The position numbers and the translations under genes are program-made. From an uncultured Lachnospiraceae bacterium (lineage in GTDB: Bacteria > Bacillota > Clostridia > Lachnospirales > Lachnospiraceae), in NCBI GenBank assembly GCA_910587305.1, contig CAJUKV010000013.1:20092-84091 (forward strand): 64,000 nt of DNA, in the 5' to 3' direction. The first letter of the stretch is position 1, and every line of letters starts with the position of its first letter. Shown here in pieces: positions 9,663 through 18,316 of the stretch. Under the pieces are notes generated by a model. The model saw only the letters and a program-made list of their open reading frames with translations, was not told the origin of the DNA and searched no databases.

Positions 9663-10880
9663 CTATTTTTCCAATTTTATACTATGCTTTCTTAAATAAT
9701 CATAAGAATATATCTTTATTCCACTCTGCAGCTCGTTTAAAAATGCTATCTTCTTTTGATATGCTCCCACCAATTTTATTACGGTTTCGTGATGATTGGC
9801 CGAATCCTTCATGAATAAATCATAGACTTTTTGCTCTGAAGGTAACTTACCGATATCCACTAATCCGGGATTTGTTACATACTTCAACAACTCTACCTCA
9901 TGTTTTTTAAATGATGTTACCTTTATATTCAGTAACCCATAATCCACTTTTATCTCATTTGTATTATAAAACATACTGTTTCCGCTATCAAAGATTGGCG
10001 CCGGTTTCATTAATTGCAATGTTTTACTATTTCTGATTACGCCAAAATTGTTTAAATGTCTGTCCGTATTTGTAATGATAAAATCTGTCAGTATCTGATA
10101 CTCCAAAAATTCTCTCACATAATTTTCGTCTAAACCGTGCTCCCCGCAGTACTGTATATACGATTCATAATAATTGCTTTCATTTGACTTTTTTATGCTA
10201 TTGACAATGTCTATAGCCGGTATAAATTCTGTGTTAATATCTGTAAAGTTTGGGCAGCTGCATCCTGTTATCAGCTGGCCGTCCGATGAAATCTTCAACA
10301 ATTCATAGGGTACGTACTCAAATTTGTTTTGCTGCCTGTGAATTTCCGTTGCTAACACTTCGCATAAGCTTTGCCTGCATGTATTGTTATAATTTCCTTT
10401 TACCAATCGTCTGACGCCCTGGTTATCAATCAGCCATTTTTTCTTAAGATCTCCTTTCAGTGAAGCGCTGGGGACAAAATTTGTTTTGCCCGCTATACTT
10501 CTCATATCGTCTCTTAAATCAAGAGAATACTTTGACGTAAAATCATTTTCATATAAATTGATATCCTGCCAGGCATAATCACTGTCCTTTGGAAGTATCC
10601 AATAATGGTCCGTGAGGGATAAGCCTAAATTATCTATCATGTAATCGGTAGTGCTTTTTGCATCAAGCTCTCTCAAATCAACCTGTATTCTTTGTCTCGT
10701 TACAGGGATTCCTCTGCGCATAATCCATTGGGCAATCTTTTCTTCATCTGATTTCGATGACATTTCCAAAAACGGAAGTTTGTTCCTGGCATCTTTATTG
10801 ATTACCACCGCCCTGATACTTTGATTTTCATATTCAAATAATGCTATTTTGGTATCCTCGTGCATCAAAAAATATACCAT
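9663..10880 (-). CDS. HipA-like kinase-domain protein
   Basis: A 405-residue protein. The C-terminal half has HipA-fold kinase signatures: TDFIITNTDRHLNNFGVI with the catalytic Asp-Arg-His...Asn (about residue 277) and a metal-binding Asp in PAPIFDSGNS (about 298). The N-terminal part (1-170) is not a standard HipA N-lobe. HipA proteins phosphorylate tRNA synthetases or other targets, acting as toxins or regulators. This longer, partly diverged type is common in Firmicutes, and its target is unknown. It lies ten bases behind a small gene, so the two are probably co-transcribed. The ATG at 10880 follows GAGGAATAATGA. Confidence 0.7.
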   Translation of the reverse strand: MVYFLMHEDTKIALFEYENQSIRAVVINKDARNKLPFLEMSSKSDEEKIAQWIMRRGIPVTRQRIQVDLRELDAKSTTDYMIDNLGLSLTDHYWILPKDSDYAWQDINLYENDFTSKYSLDLRDDMRSIAGKTNFVPSASLKGDLKKKWLIDNQGVRRLVKGNYNNTCRQSLCEVLATEIHRQQNKFEYVPYELLKISSDGQLITGCSCPNFTDINTEFIPAIDIVNSIKKSNESNYYESYIQYCGEHGLDENYVREFLEYQILTDFIITNTDRHLNNFGVIRNSKTLQLMKPAPIFDSGNSMFYNTNEIKVDYGLLNIKVTSFKKHEVELLKYVTNPGLVDIGKLPSEQKVYDLFMKDSANHHETVIKLVGAYQKKIAFLNELQSGIKIYSYDYLRKHSIKLEK

Positions 10881-10890
10881 TCATTATTCC

Positions 10891-11136
10891 TCACTTAAAA
10901 GCCTCTTTGGCTATACGGTTTAAGTTTTCCAGCGATTCTTTCTTCGCCATATAGCTTTCCACCTCAATCTTCACCAAACCGTATTGCGCCCATTCCTCAT
11001 CTTTGATATGATTCCAGGCAATTTGAGATGATGTGGATATTAGCGTGTCGTCGTATATGATTTGGATTGAGTTATCGTTTAACAATATTAATTTTGCTTC
11101 TTTATTGTTGATTTTGAAGGTTTTTACCACTTGCAT
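10891..11136 (-). CDS. Small protein encoded with the HipA-like kinase
   Basis: An 81-residue protein starting MQVVKTFKINNKEAKLILLN. It has no helix-turn-helix, unlike the HipB antitoxin of classical hipBA. The end (SYMAKKESLENLNRIAKEAF) is helical and charged. The start chosen (11136) follows CGGAGTAAAA; an in-frame ATG at 11181 is possible but has a weaker site. Its position just upstream of the kinase suggests a partner or antidote, which is inference only. Family not recognised. Confidence 0.55.
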   Translation of the reverse strand: MQVVKTFKINNKEAKLILLNDNSIQIIYDDTLISTSSQIAWNHIKDEEWAQYGLVKIEVESYMAKKESLENLNRIAKEAFK

Positions 11137-11255
11137 TTTTACTCCGTTATTTGGGCAATGCTGTACCAGATTCAGATACATTCATACTACCTGCTTTTTT
11201 ATTATATCGCAAAGCCTGTAAAATTACAAATTCGCATTTTCATGGAATTAAGATA

Positions 11256-11442
11256 TTTTTCAGGCCCGCATAACAATTGAGCAGGGAAGATTTCCCCCTG
11301 CTCGCCGCGCGGCCCGTGCACCGCTTTAGCGGCATACTTCCTCTGCACGGGCCTGCAATTGAGTAGGGAAAATTTTCTCCCTATTCGCGCGCCGTGCGTC
11401 CGCCAGCTTGCTGACATAATTCCTTTGGACGCCTGTGTACAT
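11256..11442. repeat. P-family intergenic repeat, double copy
   Basis: Two successive stem units: GCCCGTGCACCGCTTTAGCG...CTCTGCACGGGC and a second one around GCGTCCGCCAGCTTGCTGAC. Related sequence occurs at 58409-58490 and 62205-62273. The 11137-11509 gap holds only this repeat and the etfA terminator. Confidence 0.55.
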
Positions 11443-11443
11443 G

Positions 11444-11480
11444 AAAAAGCTGGCAGCCCCTAAAAGGTTCTGCCAGCCAT
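11444..11480 (-). terminator. Intrinsic terminator of the butyrate operon
   Basis: Read on the minus strand, GCTGGCAG pairs with CTGCCAGC around a short loop and is followed by TTTTTCAT. It lies about 30 bases past the etfA stop. Confidence 0.8.
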
Positions 11481-11509
11481 CTTTACATGTAGAAAAAGAT
11501 TTAAGTTTC

Positions 11510-12553
11510 TTATTTAGCGGCAATCTCCGCTTTTAATCTCTCGGTAAGAGCAGGAACAATCTTGTTCAAATCGCCTACGATACCGTAATCAGCTACGTCA
11601 AAGATAGGAGCCGTCTCATCCTTATTGATTGCAATGATGATATCAGCTTCTTCCATGCCGGCCACATGCTGGATAGCGCCGGAGATACCGATTGCAAAAT
11701 ATACGTTAGGACGAACTGTCTTACCGGTCTGTCCAACCTGTAAATCTTTCGGCTTCCAGCCTGCGTCCACTACCGCACGGGAGCAGCTTACCGTACCGCC
11801 GATTACTTCTGCAAGATCCTCGAGAATCTTAAAGTTTTCGGGACTGCCTACGCCACGTCCGCCGGATACCAGGATTTTCGCATCCATAATATCCGCCACA
11901 TCCGAAACAGCCTTTACAACCTTTAAGATTTCAACATATTTATCGTTAGGCGTAAATCCGGGATTGAACTCTACCACATTTGCTTTCTTTCCCACTTCCC
12001 TGGGCGCTTTCTGCATAACGCCGGGACGAACCGTCGCCATCTGAGGACGGAAATCCGGGCAGGCGATGGTAGCAATTGTGTTGCCGCCAAATGCAGGACG
12101 GGTCATAAGAAGCTGGTTATGAAGCTGTTCCTTGCCGGGAACCGGGTTGATCGGGAAATCGCCGATATCAAGCTGTGTACAGTCTGCCGTCAAACCTGTA
12201 TGTATTCTTGCGGATACTCTGGGGCCAAGGTCACGGCCAATAGCCGTTGCGCCAACTAAGAAAATTTCAGGCTTAAACTCATTGATAACAGATGCCAGCG
12301 CATGTGCATAAGGCTCGGTTCTGTATTCTTTCAGTTCAGGGTCATCCACAACGATAACCTTGTCTGCGCCATACTCAGCAAGCTCGTCTGCAAGCCCCTT
12401 AATATCGCTGCCCACCAAAACTGCTGTCACTTCCGTATCTAAATCTTTGGCAAGATCTTTTCCTTTGCCAATCAACTCTAAAGCGATTCCGCTGAGTACA
12501 TTGTCTACCTGCTGGGCAAAGACAAATACTCCTTTATAGTCTTGAATATTCAT
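11510..12553 (-). CDS. etfA: Electron transfer flavoprotein alpha subunit
   Basis: A 347-residue protein of normal length for EtfA. The N-terminal domain is the usual alpha/beta fold (GIALELIGKGKDLAKDL), and the C-terminal FAD-binding domain shows LVSGGRGVGSPENF, GQTGKTVRPNVYFAIGISGA and INKDETAPIF. With EtfB and Bcd it forms the bifurcating complex that couples crotonyl-CoA reduction by NADH to ferredoxin reduction, which conserves energy in butyrate producers. It is the last gene of the operon, 138 bases behind etfB, with GGAGG before the ATG at 12553. Confidence 0.97.
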   Translation of the reverse strand: MNIQDYKGVFVFAQQVDNVLSGIALELIGKGKDLAKDLDTEVTAVLVGSDIKGLADELAEYGADKVIVVDDPELKEYRTEPYAHALASVINEFKPEIFLVGATAIGRDLGPRVSARIHTGLTADCTQLDIGDFPINPVPGKEQLHNQLLMTRPAFGGNTIATIACPDFRPQMATVRPGVMQKAPREVGKKANVVEFNPGFTPNDKYVEILKVVKAVSDVADIMDAKILVSGGRGVGSPENFKILEDLAEVIGGTVSCSRAVVDAGWKPKDLQVGQTGKTVRPNVYFAIGISGAIQHVAGMEEADIIIAINKDETAPIFDVADYGIVGDLNKIVPALTERLKAEIAAK

Positions 12554-12691
12554 TTTGAACCTCCATTAATCAATTTAATCGTTACGATTCACGGCCCCGG
12601 GGCCGCTTATAGTAACATCTAATCCACTGTGTAAAACCTTAATCTGATAAAATCAGGTAACAGTCCGGCCGAGGGCCGAACGATTACAAAC
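12554..12691 (-). other. Palindrome-rich gap between etfB and etfA
   Basis: It contains the perfect 14-base palindrome CGGCCCCGGGGCCG (12592-12605) and a second GC-rich hairpin, CGGCCGAGGGCCG. The outer segments AATCGTTACG and CGTTCGGCC are also partly complementary. It could modulate mRNA stability between the two subunits; no terminator T-run is seen. Confidence 0.45.
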
Positions 12692-13474
12692 TTAGATTAC
12701 ATGCTTTACTTTTAACTTGTCAACGATATAATCTACGGATGCCGCCGGGTCAAGGTTAACCTTCTCGCCCGCTCCCTTTCTTACCTTATCGGAAGCCTTC
12801 GCGATCTGTGTAGGCGATCCCTTAAGACCTAAATTAGAATCATCTACATCAACCAGTTTATCTCTTCCCCAAACGGTAACCTCTGCATTGTATGCATCGA
12901 AAATTCCGCCGGGAGTCATATAACGGGGCTCATTTAATTCAGCAAGCGCTGTGATAAGACAAGGCATTTTCGCCTTTAATACATGATATCTGTCGTCATA
13001 CTGACGCTCAACAATCACATAACCGTCTTCAATTTCAATCTTCTGTGCATAAGAAATAACAGGGATTCCAAGATGCTCGGAAATCTGAGGACCAACCTGT
13101 GCGGTATCGCCGTCAATCGCCTGACGTCCTGTGATGATTAAATCATATTCCAGATTGCGGATTGCGCCGGCAATTGTCTGGGAAGTTGCCCATGTATCTG
13201 CGCCGCCTAATACTCTGTCAGTTACCAGAATACCCTTATCCGCGCCCATAGCCATTGCCTCGCGGAGAACTTCTTCCGCCTTGGGAAGACCCATAGTAAC
13301 TACGGTTACTTCTGCGCCATACTGATCTTTTAATCTAAGTGCTGCTTCCAAGCCTGCCTTGTCATCAGGGTTCATGATTGTGAGCATTGCACCTCTGTCA
13401 AGTGTACCATCGGGATTAAACTTAACGCCGCCCTTGGTATCCGGTACCTGTTTAACACAAACAACAACTTTCAT
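12692..13474 (-). CDS. etfB: Electron transfer flavoprotein beta subunit
   Basis: A 260-residue protein beginning MKVVVCVKQVPDTKGGVKFN. The nucleotide-binding motif DLIITGRQAIDGDTAQVGPQ of EtfB is intact. In bifurcating Etf the beta subunit carries the FAD that receives electrons from NADH, opposite the AMP site of classical Etf. The order bcd-etfB-etfA is the standard clostridial arrangement. GGAGAG precedes the ATG at 13474. Confidence 0.97.
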   Translation of the reverse strand: MKVVVCVKQVPDTKGGVKFNPDGTLDRGAMLTIMNPDDKAGLEAALRLKDQYGAEVTVVTMGLPKAEEVLREAMAMGADKGILVTDRVLGGADTWATSQTIAGAIRNLEYDLIITGRQAIDGDTAQVGPQISEHLGIPVISYAQKIEIEDGYVIVERQYDDRYHVLKAKMPCLITALAELNEPRYMTPGGIFDAYNAEVTVWGRDKLVDVDDSNLGLKGSPTQIAKASDKVRKGAGEKVNLDPAASVDYIVDKLKVKHVI

Positions 13475-13583
13475 TGTATTATCTCTCCTTATAAATTAAT
13501 CTATTTGTCCTTGTGATATAACGCCGATTTTTAATGCCTTAAACGCAGAATCTATCTTGCAAAAATCATGCGCATCAAAATAT

Positions 13584-14738
13584 TTACTTAAGCAGAGCGC
13601 TTGAGATAACCATTCTCTGTACTTCGCTTGTACCTTCGTAAATCTCGGTAATCTTTGCATCACGCATCATGCGCTCAACGTCATACTCTCTGATATAACC
13701 ATATCCGCCGTGAAGCTGAACAGCCTTGGTGGTCACTTCCATAGCAACCTCCGCCGCATACAATTTCGCCTGAGCCGCCTCGATGGAGTAAACCTTCTGG
13801 GTTGCCTTAGCCATTGCCGCTTTGTAAACAAGAAGCTGAGCCGCCTGTACCTTGGTAGCCATGTCGGCAAGCTGGAACTGCGTATTCTGGAATGCGCCGA
13901 TTGCTCTGCCAAACTGTTTTCTCTCTTTTACATATTCAACGGTTCTGTCAAGAGCGCCCTCTGCAAGACCAAGCGCCTGTGCAGCGATACCAATACGTCC
14001 GCCGTCCAATGTATGCATAGCGATACCAAAACCCTTCCCTTCCTGTCCCAAAAGATTTTCCTTGGGGATACGGCAGTCTGTGAAAATCAATTCATAAGTA
14101 GATGAACCGCGGATACCCATCTTCTTTTCCTTTGTACCAAAGGTAAAGCCGGGGGTTCCTTTTTCTACGATAAATGCGGAAATCATTTTTTTGCTTCTGC
14201 CCCTTGCATCCGTAACAACGCCTGTCACTGCAAAGATAACATACACGTCCGCTTCCTTACCATTTGTAATGAAGATCTTAGAGCCGTTCAGCACCCACTC
14301 GTCTCCATCTAAAACAGCCTTGGTCTGCTGTCCCTGTGCGTCCGTACCTGCGCCGGGCTCGGTAAGACCGAAAGCGCCTAACTTCTCACCTTTTGCAAGG
14401 GGAACAAGATATTTCTGCTTCTGTTCTTCCGTACCGTAAGTCATAATCGGATCACAGCAAAGGGAAGTATGTGCGGAAACGATAACCCCTGTGGTGCCGC
14501 AAACCTTGGAAAGCTCTTCCACGCACATAGCATATGTAAGAGGATCGCAGCCCTGTCCGCCGTACTCCTTGGGTACGGGGATTCCAAGAAATCCTGCTTT
14601 TGCCATCTTCTCAACTGTTCCTCTGGGGAAAACTTCCGTCTCATCCACTTCCTGTGCCAGAGGCTTTACTTCTTTTTCTGCAAACTCTTTGAAAAGAGTT
14701 CTTGCCATTTCATGTTGTTTTGTTAACATAAAATCCAT
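13584..14738 (-). CDS. bcd: Butyryl-CoA dehydrogenase (short-chain acyl-CoA dehydrogenase)
   Basis: A 384-residue FAD enzyme reducing crotonyl-CoA to butyryl-CoA as part of the Bcd-EtfAB complex. Family signatures are present: GAFGLTEPGAGTDAQGQQTK, GSKIFITNG, the C-terminal QLHGGYGYIREYDVERMMRD, and the catalytic glutamate region ITEIYEGTSEVQRMVIS. Length matches clostridial Bcd. It lies behind a 266-base gap after hbd that contains a possible promoter. GGAGG precedes the ATG at 14738. Confidence 0.97.
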   Translation of the reverse strand: MDFMLTKQHEMARTLFKEFAEKEVKPLAQEVDETEVFPRGTVEKMAKAGFLGIPVPKEYGGQGCDPLTYAMCVEELSKVCGTTGVIVSAHTSLCCDPIMTYGTEEQKQKYLVPLAKGEKLGAFGLTEPGAGTDAQGQQTKAVLDGDEWVLNGSKIFITNGKEADVYVIFAVTGVVTDARGRSKKMISAFIVEKGTPGFTFGTKEKKMGIRGSSTYELIFTDCRIPKENLLGQEGKGFGIAMHTLDGGRIGIAAQALGLAEGALDRTVEYVKERKQFGRAIGAFQNTQFQLADMATKVQAAQLLVYKAAMAKATQKVYSIEAAQAKLYAAEVAMEVTTKAVQLHGGYGYIREYDVERMMRDAKITEIYEGTSEVQRMVISSALLK

Positions 14739-14786
14739 GATTTCAATTCCTCCATAAAAATATGTTTTCTTATAGCAATAAACAGT

Positions 14787-14814
14787 ATTATAAATTTTGT
14801 TTTCGGCCTTGCAA
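14787..14814 (-). promoter_or_regulatory. Possible internal promoter for bcd-etfB-etfA
   Basis: Minus strand: TTGCAA (14809-14814), 16 bases, TATAAT (14787-14792), about 50 bases upstream of the bcd start. Just before it, two TTGCAA-containing segments could form a hairpin. The 14739-15004 gap is otherwise AT-rich and without a gene. Not tested by any data here. Confidence 0.45.
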
Positions 14815-15004
14815 AAACTTACATATACGGTCTTTGCAAGCGCCGGAAACAGAAAATTAATATGTCGTTTACTATATCTTAATTCCTAAAGAACCGTCAA
14901 AGTAATATATGATGTATTTCATAAAGAAATTATTTCCGAAAAATCTCATTTCTAAATAAATCACATTTTTTAAATTCATTTTAAGAAATTTATTTTTAAG
15001 AAAT

Positions 15005-15844
15005 TTATTTCTTGTAGTTATAGAAGCCGACGCCTGTCTTCTTGCCAAGCTTTCCTGCACGTACCATCTTGCGAAGAAGGGGATGAGGACGATATTTGGG
15101 ATCGCCTGTCTCATTCTGCAATACTTCCATGATAGCAAGCACGATGTCAAGACCAACCAAATCGCCCAGAGCAAGAGGTCCCATCGGATGGTTTGCGCCT
15201 AACTTCATAGCTTCGTCAATATCGGCAACACTTGCCGTACCGTCAGCATAAATGCCGATTGCTTCATTGATCATAGGAATCAGGATCCTGTTAACAACGA
15301 ATCCGGGAGCTTCCTTCACCTGAACGGGAGTCTTGCCGATTTCTACGGAGATATTCTTAATCTTTTCAACCATCTCGTCAGGTGTGTTCTCGCCTGCAAT
15401 TACCTCAACAAGTTTCATTCTGTCGGCAGGATTAAAGAAATGCATACCAATCATAGGTCTGTCAAGTCCTGCGCCAATTTCTGTGATGGACAGGGAGGAA
15501 GTGTTAGATGCAAACATGCAGTCAGGCTTTACGATACCCATCAATTCCTTAAAGGTATCCTTCTTAATCTTCATATTTTCAGGAGCAACTTCTACAATCA
15601 GATCGCAGTCAGTGCAGATATCTTTTAAACCACAGGTAATCTTAGCCATAATCGCATCAGCCTTATCCTGTGTGATTTTTTCCTTGCTTACGAGGAAATT
15701 CATGTTTTTCTGTATTCTTGCTTTTCCGCCTTCTGCAAATTCCATCTTAATATCGCAAAGACATACTTCATATCCGTCTGTCATTGCAAATGCCTGTGCA
15801 ATTCCGGCACCCATGGTACCCGCCCCGATAATACCTACTTTCAT
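15005..15844 (-). CDS. hbd: 3-hydroxybutyryl-CoA dehydrogenase
   Basis: A 279-residue enzyme that reduces acetoacetyl-CoA to 3-hydroxybutyryl-CoA with NAD(P)H. The Rossmann motif GIIGAGTMGAGIAQAF is at the N terminus. The catalytic His-Glu region (MIGMHFFNPADRMKLVEVIA) and the C-terminal domain motif (GVGFYNYKK) are intact. Third gene of the butyrate operon. AGGAGG precedes the ATG at 15844. Confidence 0.97.
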   Translation of the reverse strand: MKVGIIGAGTMGAGIAQAFAMTDGYEVCLCDIKMEFAEGGKARIQKNMNFLVSKEKITQDKADAIMAKITCGLKDICTDCDLIVEVAPENMKIKKDTFKELMGIVKPDCMFASNTSSLSITEIGAGLDRPMIGMHFFNPADRMKLVEVIAGENTPDEMVEKIKNISVEIGKTPVQVKEAPGFVVNRILIPMINEAIGIYADGTASVADIDEAMKLGANHPMGPLALGDLVGLDIVLAIMEVLQNETGDPKYRPHPLLRKMVRAGKLGKKTGVGFYNYKK

Positions 15845-16016
15845 TTTTCAAATCCTCCTATTATTTATTGATTTTGTATTTATCACTGCCGTTTGACAAC
15901 CCCATTGTGGCAACTGTCTTTAGACAATGTTAAAATTTAATCCTGCATCCCAATCTTACGTTCTGCGCAACGAATGCATAGAACCGGTAAATTGATACCT
16001 GCGCTTTCCAGATTCC

Positions 16017-16802
16017 TTAGCAGTTCTTAAAAGGTTCTTTCACTTTCTCTTTATTTTTATCAAGGAAGAAAGCCATACCATACTTCTGATCTTCTGTCTC
16101 GAAACAGTCGCCAAACAATTTTTCTTCAATCACAATTGCCTGATCCATATCTACATCCAGACCGTCGTTGATTGCTTTCTTGCAGTTGCGCACTGCAATC
16201 GGAGCGTTCTTTGCAATACCTGCCGCCATCTTCTCCGCCGCGGGCATCAATTCTTCCTGGGTGTAAACGGCGTTCACAAGACCGATTCTTAATGCCTCGT
16301 CCGCCTTGATATTTCTTGCGGTATAAATCATCTGCTTTGCCATACCTGCACCAACCAGACGGGCAAGTCTCTGAGTGCCGCCGAATCCGGGAGTAATGCC
16401 AAGCCCTACCTCAGGCTGTCCAAATACCGCATTGTCGGAACAGATCCTGATATCGCAGCTCATGGAAATCTCACAGCCGCCGCCAAGCGCAAACCCGTTA
16501 ATCGCAGCAATTACAGGGATAGGGAATGTCTCTAATTTACGGAATACGTCGTTTCCTTTCTTTCCGAAAGCCTCCCCCTGTGCCTTGGTAAGAGTGCTCA
16601 TCTCGCCAATGTCCGCACCTGCTACAAAGGACTTTGAACCGGCGCCTGTTAAAATCAGACATCTCACTTCGTCCAGATTCACTGCGTCCAAAGTCTGATT
16701 CAGTTCGTCAAGTACAGTTGAGTTTAAAGCGTTCAACGCTTTCTCACGGCTGATGGTAATGATCCCATAAGCGCCCTTCTGCTCATACACAATAAATTCC
16801 AT
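16017..16802 (-). CDS. crt: 3-hydroxybutyryl-CoA dehydratase (crotonase)
   Basis: A 261-residue enoyl-CoA hydratase family protein converting 3-hydroxybutyryl-CoA to crotonyl-CoA. It shows the oxyanion-hole segments SFVAGADIGEM and AINGFALGGGCEISMSCDIR, and the two catalytic glutamates expected in GGGCE and in FGQPEVGLGITPGFGGTQRL. The start is at 16802 with AAGGAGCT upstream; an earlier ATG at 16829 has no site. Second gene of the operon. Confidence 0.96.
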   Translation of the reverse strand: MEFIVYEQKGAYGIITISREKALNALNSTVLDELNQTLDAVNLDEVRCLILTGAGSKSFVAGADIGEMSTLTKAQGEAFGKKGNDVFRKLETFPIPVIAAINGFALGGGCEISMSCDIRICSDNAVFGQPEVGLGITPGFGGTQRLARLVGAGMAKQMIYTARNIKADEALRIGLVNAVYTQEELMPAAEKMAAGIAKNAPIAVRNCKKAINDGLDVDMDQAIVIEEKLFGDCFETEDQKYGMAFFLDKNKEKVKEPFKNC

Positions 16803-16919
16803 CTTCACAGCTCCTTTTCTAATAATCAATATCGCAATTGCAAAACCCGTATGTTTCTTAATTATTTATGTAAAGCAAACGCTGCCACGCTATACGCGTC
16901 AGCTTATTGCAAAGTAAAA

Positions 16920-16952
16920 CTTCTAAGGCGCTGCCATGCACCGCCTTAGAAG
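16920..16952 (-). terminator. Hairpin just after thl: terminator or attenuator
   Basis: CTTCTAAGGCG pairs perfectly with CGCCTTAGAAG, starting 11 bases past the thl stop. The following minus-strand bases TTTTACTTT make a modest U tract. It would partly stop transcripts before crt, making thl more abundant than the downstream genes. Confidence 0.6.
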
Positions 16953-16962
16953 CCATTTTTGA

Positions 16963-18147
16963 TTAATCTTCAATTTTAACGATGGTAGCGCATCCCATAC
17001 CGCCGCCGATACATAAGGTTGCAAGACCGCTCTTAGCTCCCTTCGCCTGCATCTCATGAAGCAGCGTAACCAAAATACGGCAGCCTGAAGCGCCAACAGG
17101 ATGTCCAAGTGCAATAGCGCCGCCATTGGGGTTGAGCTGCTTATCAACGTCAATACCCAAATCCTTGCCAACTGCTACGGACTGTGCTGCGAAAGCTTCG
17201 TTAGCTTCAATGATATCGAAGTCTTCAATCTTCATGCCTGTCTTAGCCATAACCTTCTTAGTTGCCGCTACGGGGCCGATACCCATAACCTCAGGACGAA
17301 CGCCTGCAAGCGCGCCTGCTACGAAGGTTGCCATAGGCTTAACGCCTAACTCTTTTGCTTTTTCTTCGCTCATAACAACGATAGCGGCTGCGCCGTCGTT
17401 AATACCGGAAGCATTACCGGCCGTAACGAATCCGCCCGGATTGATAGGACGAAGCTTTGTAAGACCTTCTATTGTAGAGCCATGACGAGGACCTTCATCC
17501 ACCTTAAACTCTACCATTTCTTTTTTCTTCTTTACCATAACAGGTACGATTTCAGCGTCAAAAGCGCCTGCGTTCTGAGCCGCTTCGGTCTTCTGCTGGC
17601 TCTTTAATGCGAACTCGTCAAGTTCTTCTCTTGTAAGTCCCCATTCCTCACAGATATTATCCGCTGTCTTAATCATATGATAATCATTAAATGCGTCCCA
17701 GAGAGCGTCCTTGATCATGGTATCTACCAATACGCCATTGTTCATTCTATATCCATAACGGCCCTGAGGAATTGCATAAGGAGCCATAGACATATTTTCC
17801 ATACCGCCTGCAACAACAATATCCGCATCTCCTGCCATGATCATCTGCGCCGCCTGATTCACACAGTTAAGTCCGGAACCACATACAACGTTCATGGTAA
17901 CCGCCGGTACTTCAACAGGCAAACCTGCTTTGATAGAAGCCTGACGTGCAACGTTCTGTCCCTGTCCGGCCTGAATAACGCATCCCATATAAACCTGATC
18001 TACAGCTTCAGGCGCAACGCCTGCTCTGTTTAAAGCTTCCTTAATTACGATTGCCCCCAGCTCTGCAACAGGCACTGTGCTCAAAGAGCCGCCCATCGTC
18101 CCGATTGCGGTACGACATGCCCCGGCCAATACTACTTTCTTTGCCAT
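16963..18147 (-). CDS. thlA: Acetyl-CoA acetyltransferase (thiolase)
   Basis: A 394-residue biosynthetic thiolase condensing two acetyl-CoA. The nucleophilic cysteine lies in [14 protein letters not shown], the second active-site stretch is [17 protein letters not shown], and the third is the C-terminal [12 protein letters not shown]. It is the first gene of the butyrate operon. The start at 18147 follows AACGGAGGAGAG; the frame extends to 18195 without a site. Confidence 0.97.
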   Translation of the reverse strand: MAKKVVLAGACRTAIGTMGGSLSTVPVAELGAIVIKEALNRAGVAPEAVDQVYMGCVIQAGQGQNVARQASIKAGLPVEVPAVTMNVVCGSGLNCVNQAAQMIMAGDADIVVAGGMENMSMAPYAIPQGRYGYRMNNGVLVDTMIKDALWDAFNDYHMIKTADNICEEWGLTREELDEFALKSQQKTEAAQNAGAFDAEIVPVMVKKKKEMVEFKVDEGPRHGSTIEGLTKLRPINPGGFVTAGNASGINDGAAAIVVMSEEKAKELGVKPMATFVAGALAGVRPEVMGIGPVAATKKVMAKTGMKIEDFDIIEANEAFAAQSVAVGKDLGIDVDKQLNPNGGAIALGHPVGASGCRILVTLLHEMQAKGAKSGLATLCIGGGMGCATIVKIED

Positions 18148-18192
18148 CTTCTCTCTCCTCCGTTTGATTAAAAGCTTATATTTATTTTTCCG

Positions 18193-18258
18193 CAATGATT
18201 GTTAATTTTTTATCATTGCCAACGCACATATTATACCATAAACCCTTCGCTTTTGCAA
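18193..18258 (-). promoter_or_regulatory. Promoter and leader hairpin of the butyrate operon
   Basis: Minus strand: TTGCAA (18253-18258), 17 bases, TATAAT (18230-18235). The predicted transcript then begins with a hairpin, GCAATGAT pairing with ATCATTGC (18193-18220), about 45 bases upstream of the thl start. The promoter fits the consensus closely. The role of the leader hairpin is unknown; it is followed by A-rich rather than U-rich RNA, so it is not a terminator. Confidence 0.7.
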
Positions 18259-18316
18259 TGAAATTCTTCCTGCTTATGCTTGTTTCGTAACCTTTCGGCA
18301 ACAAATAAATAATCTG

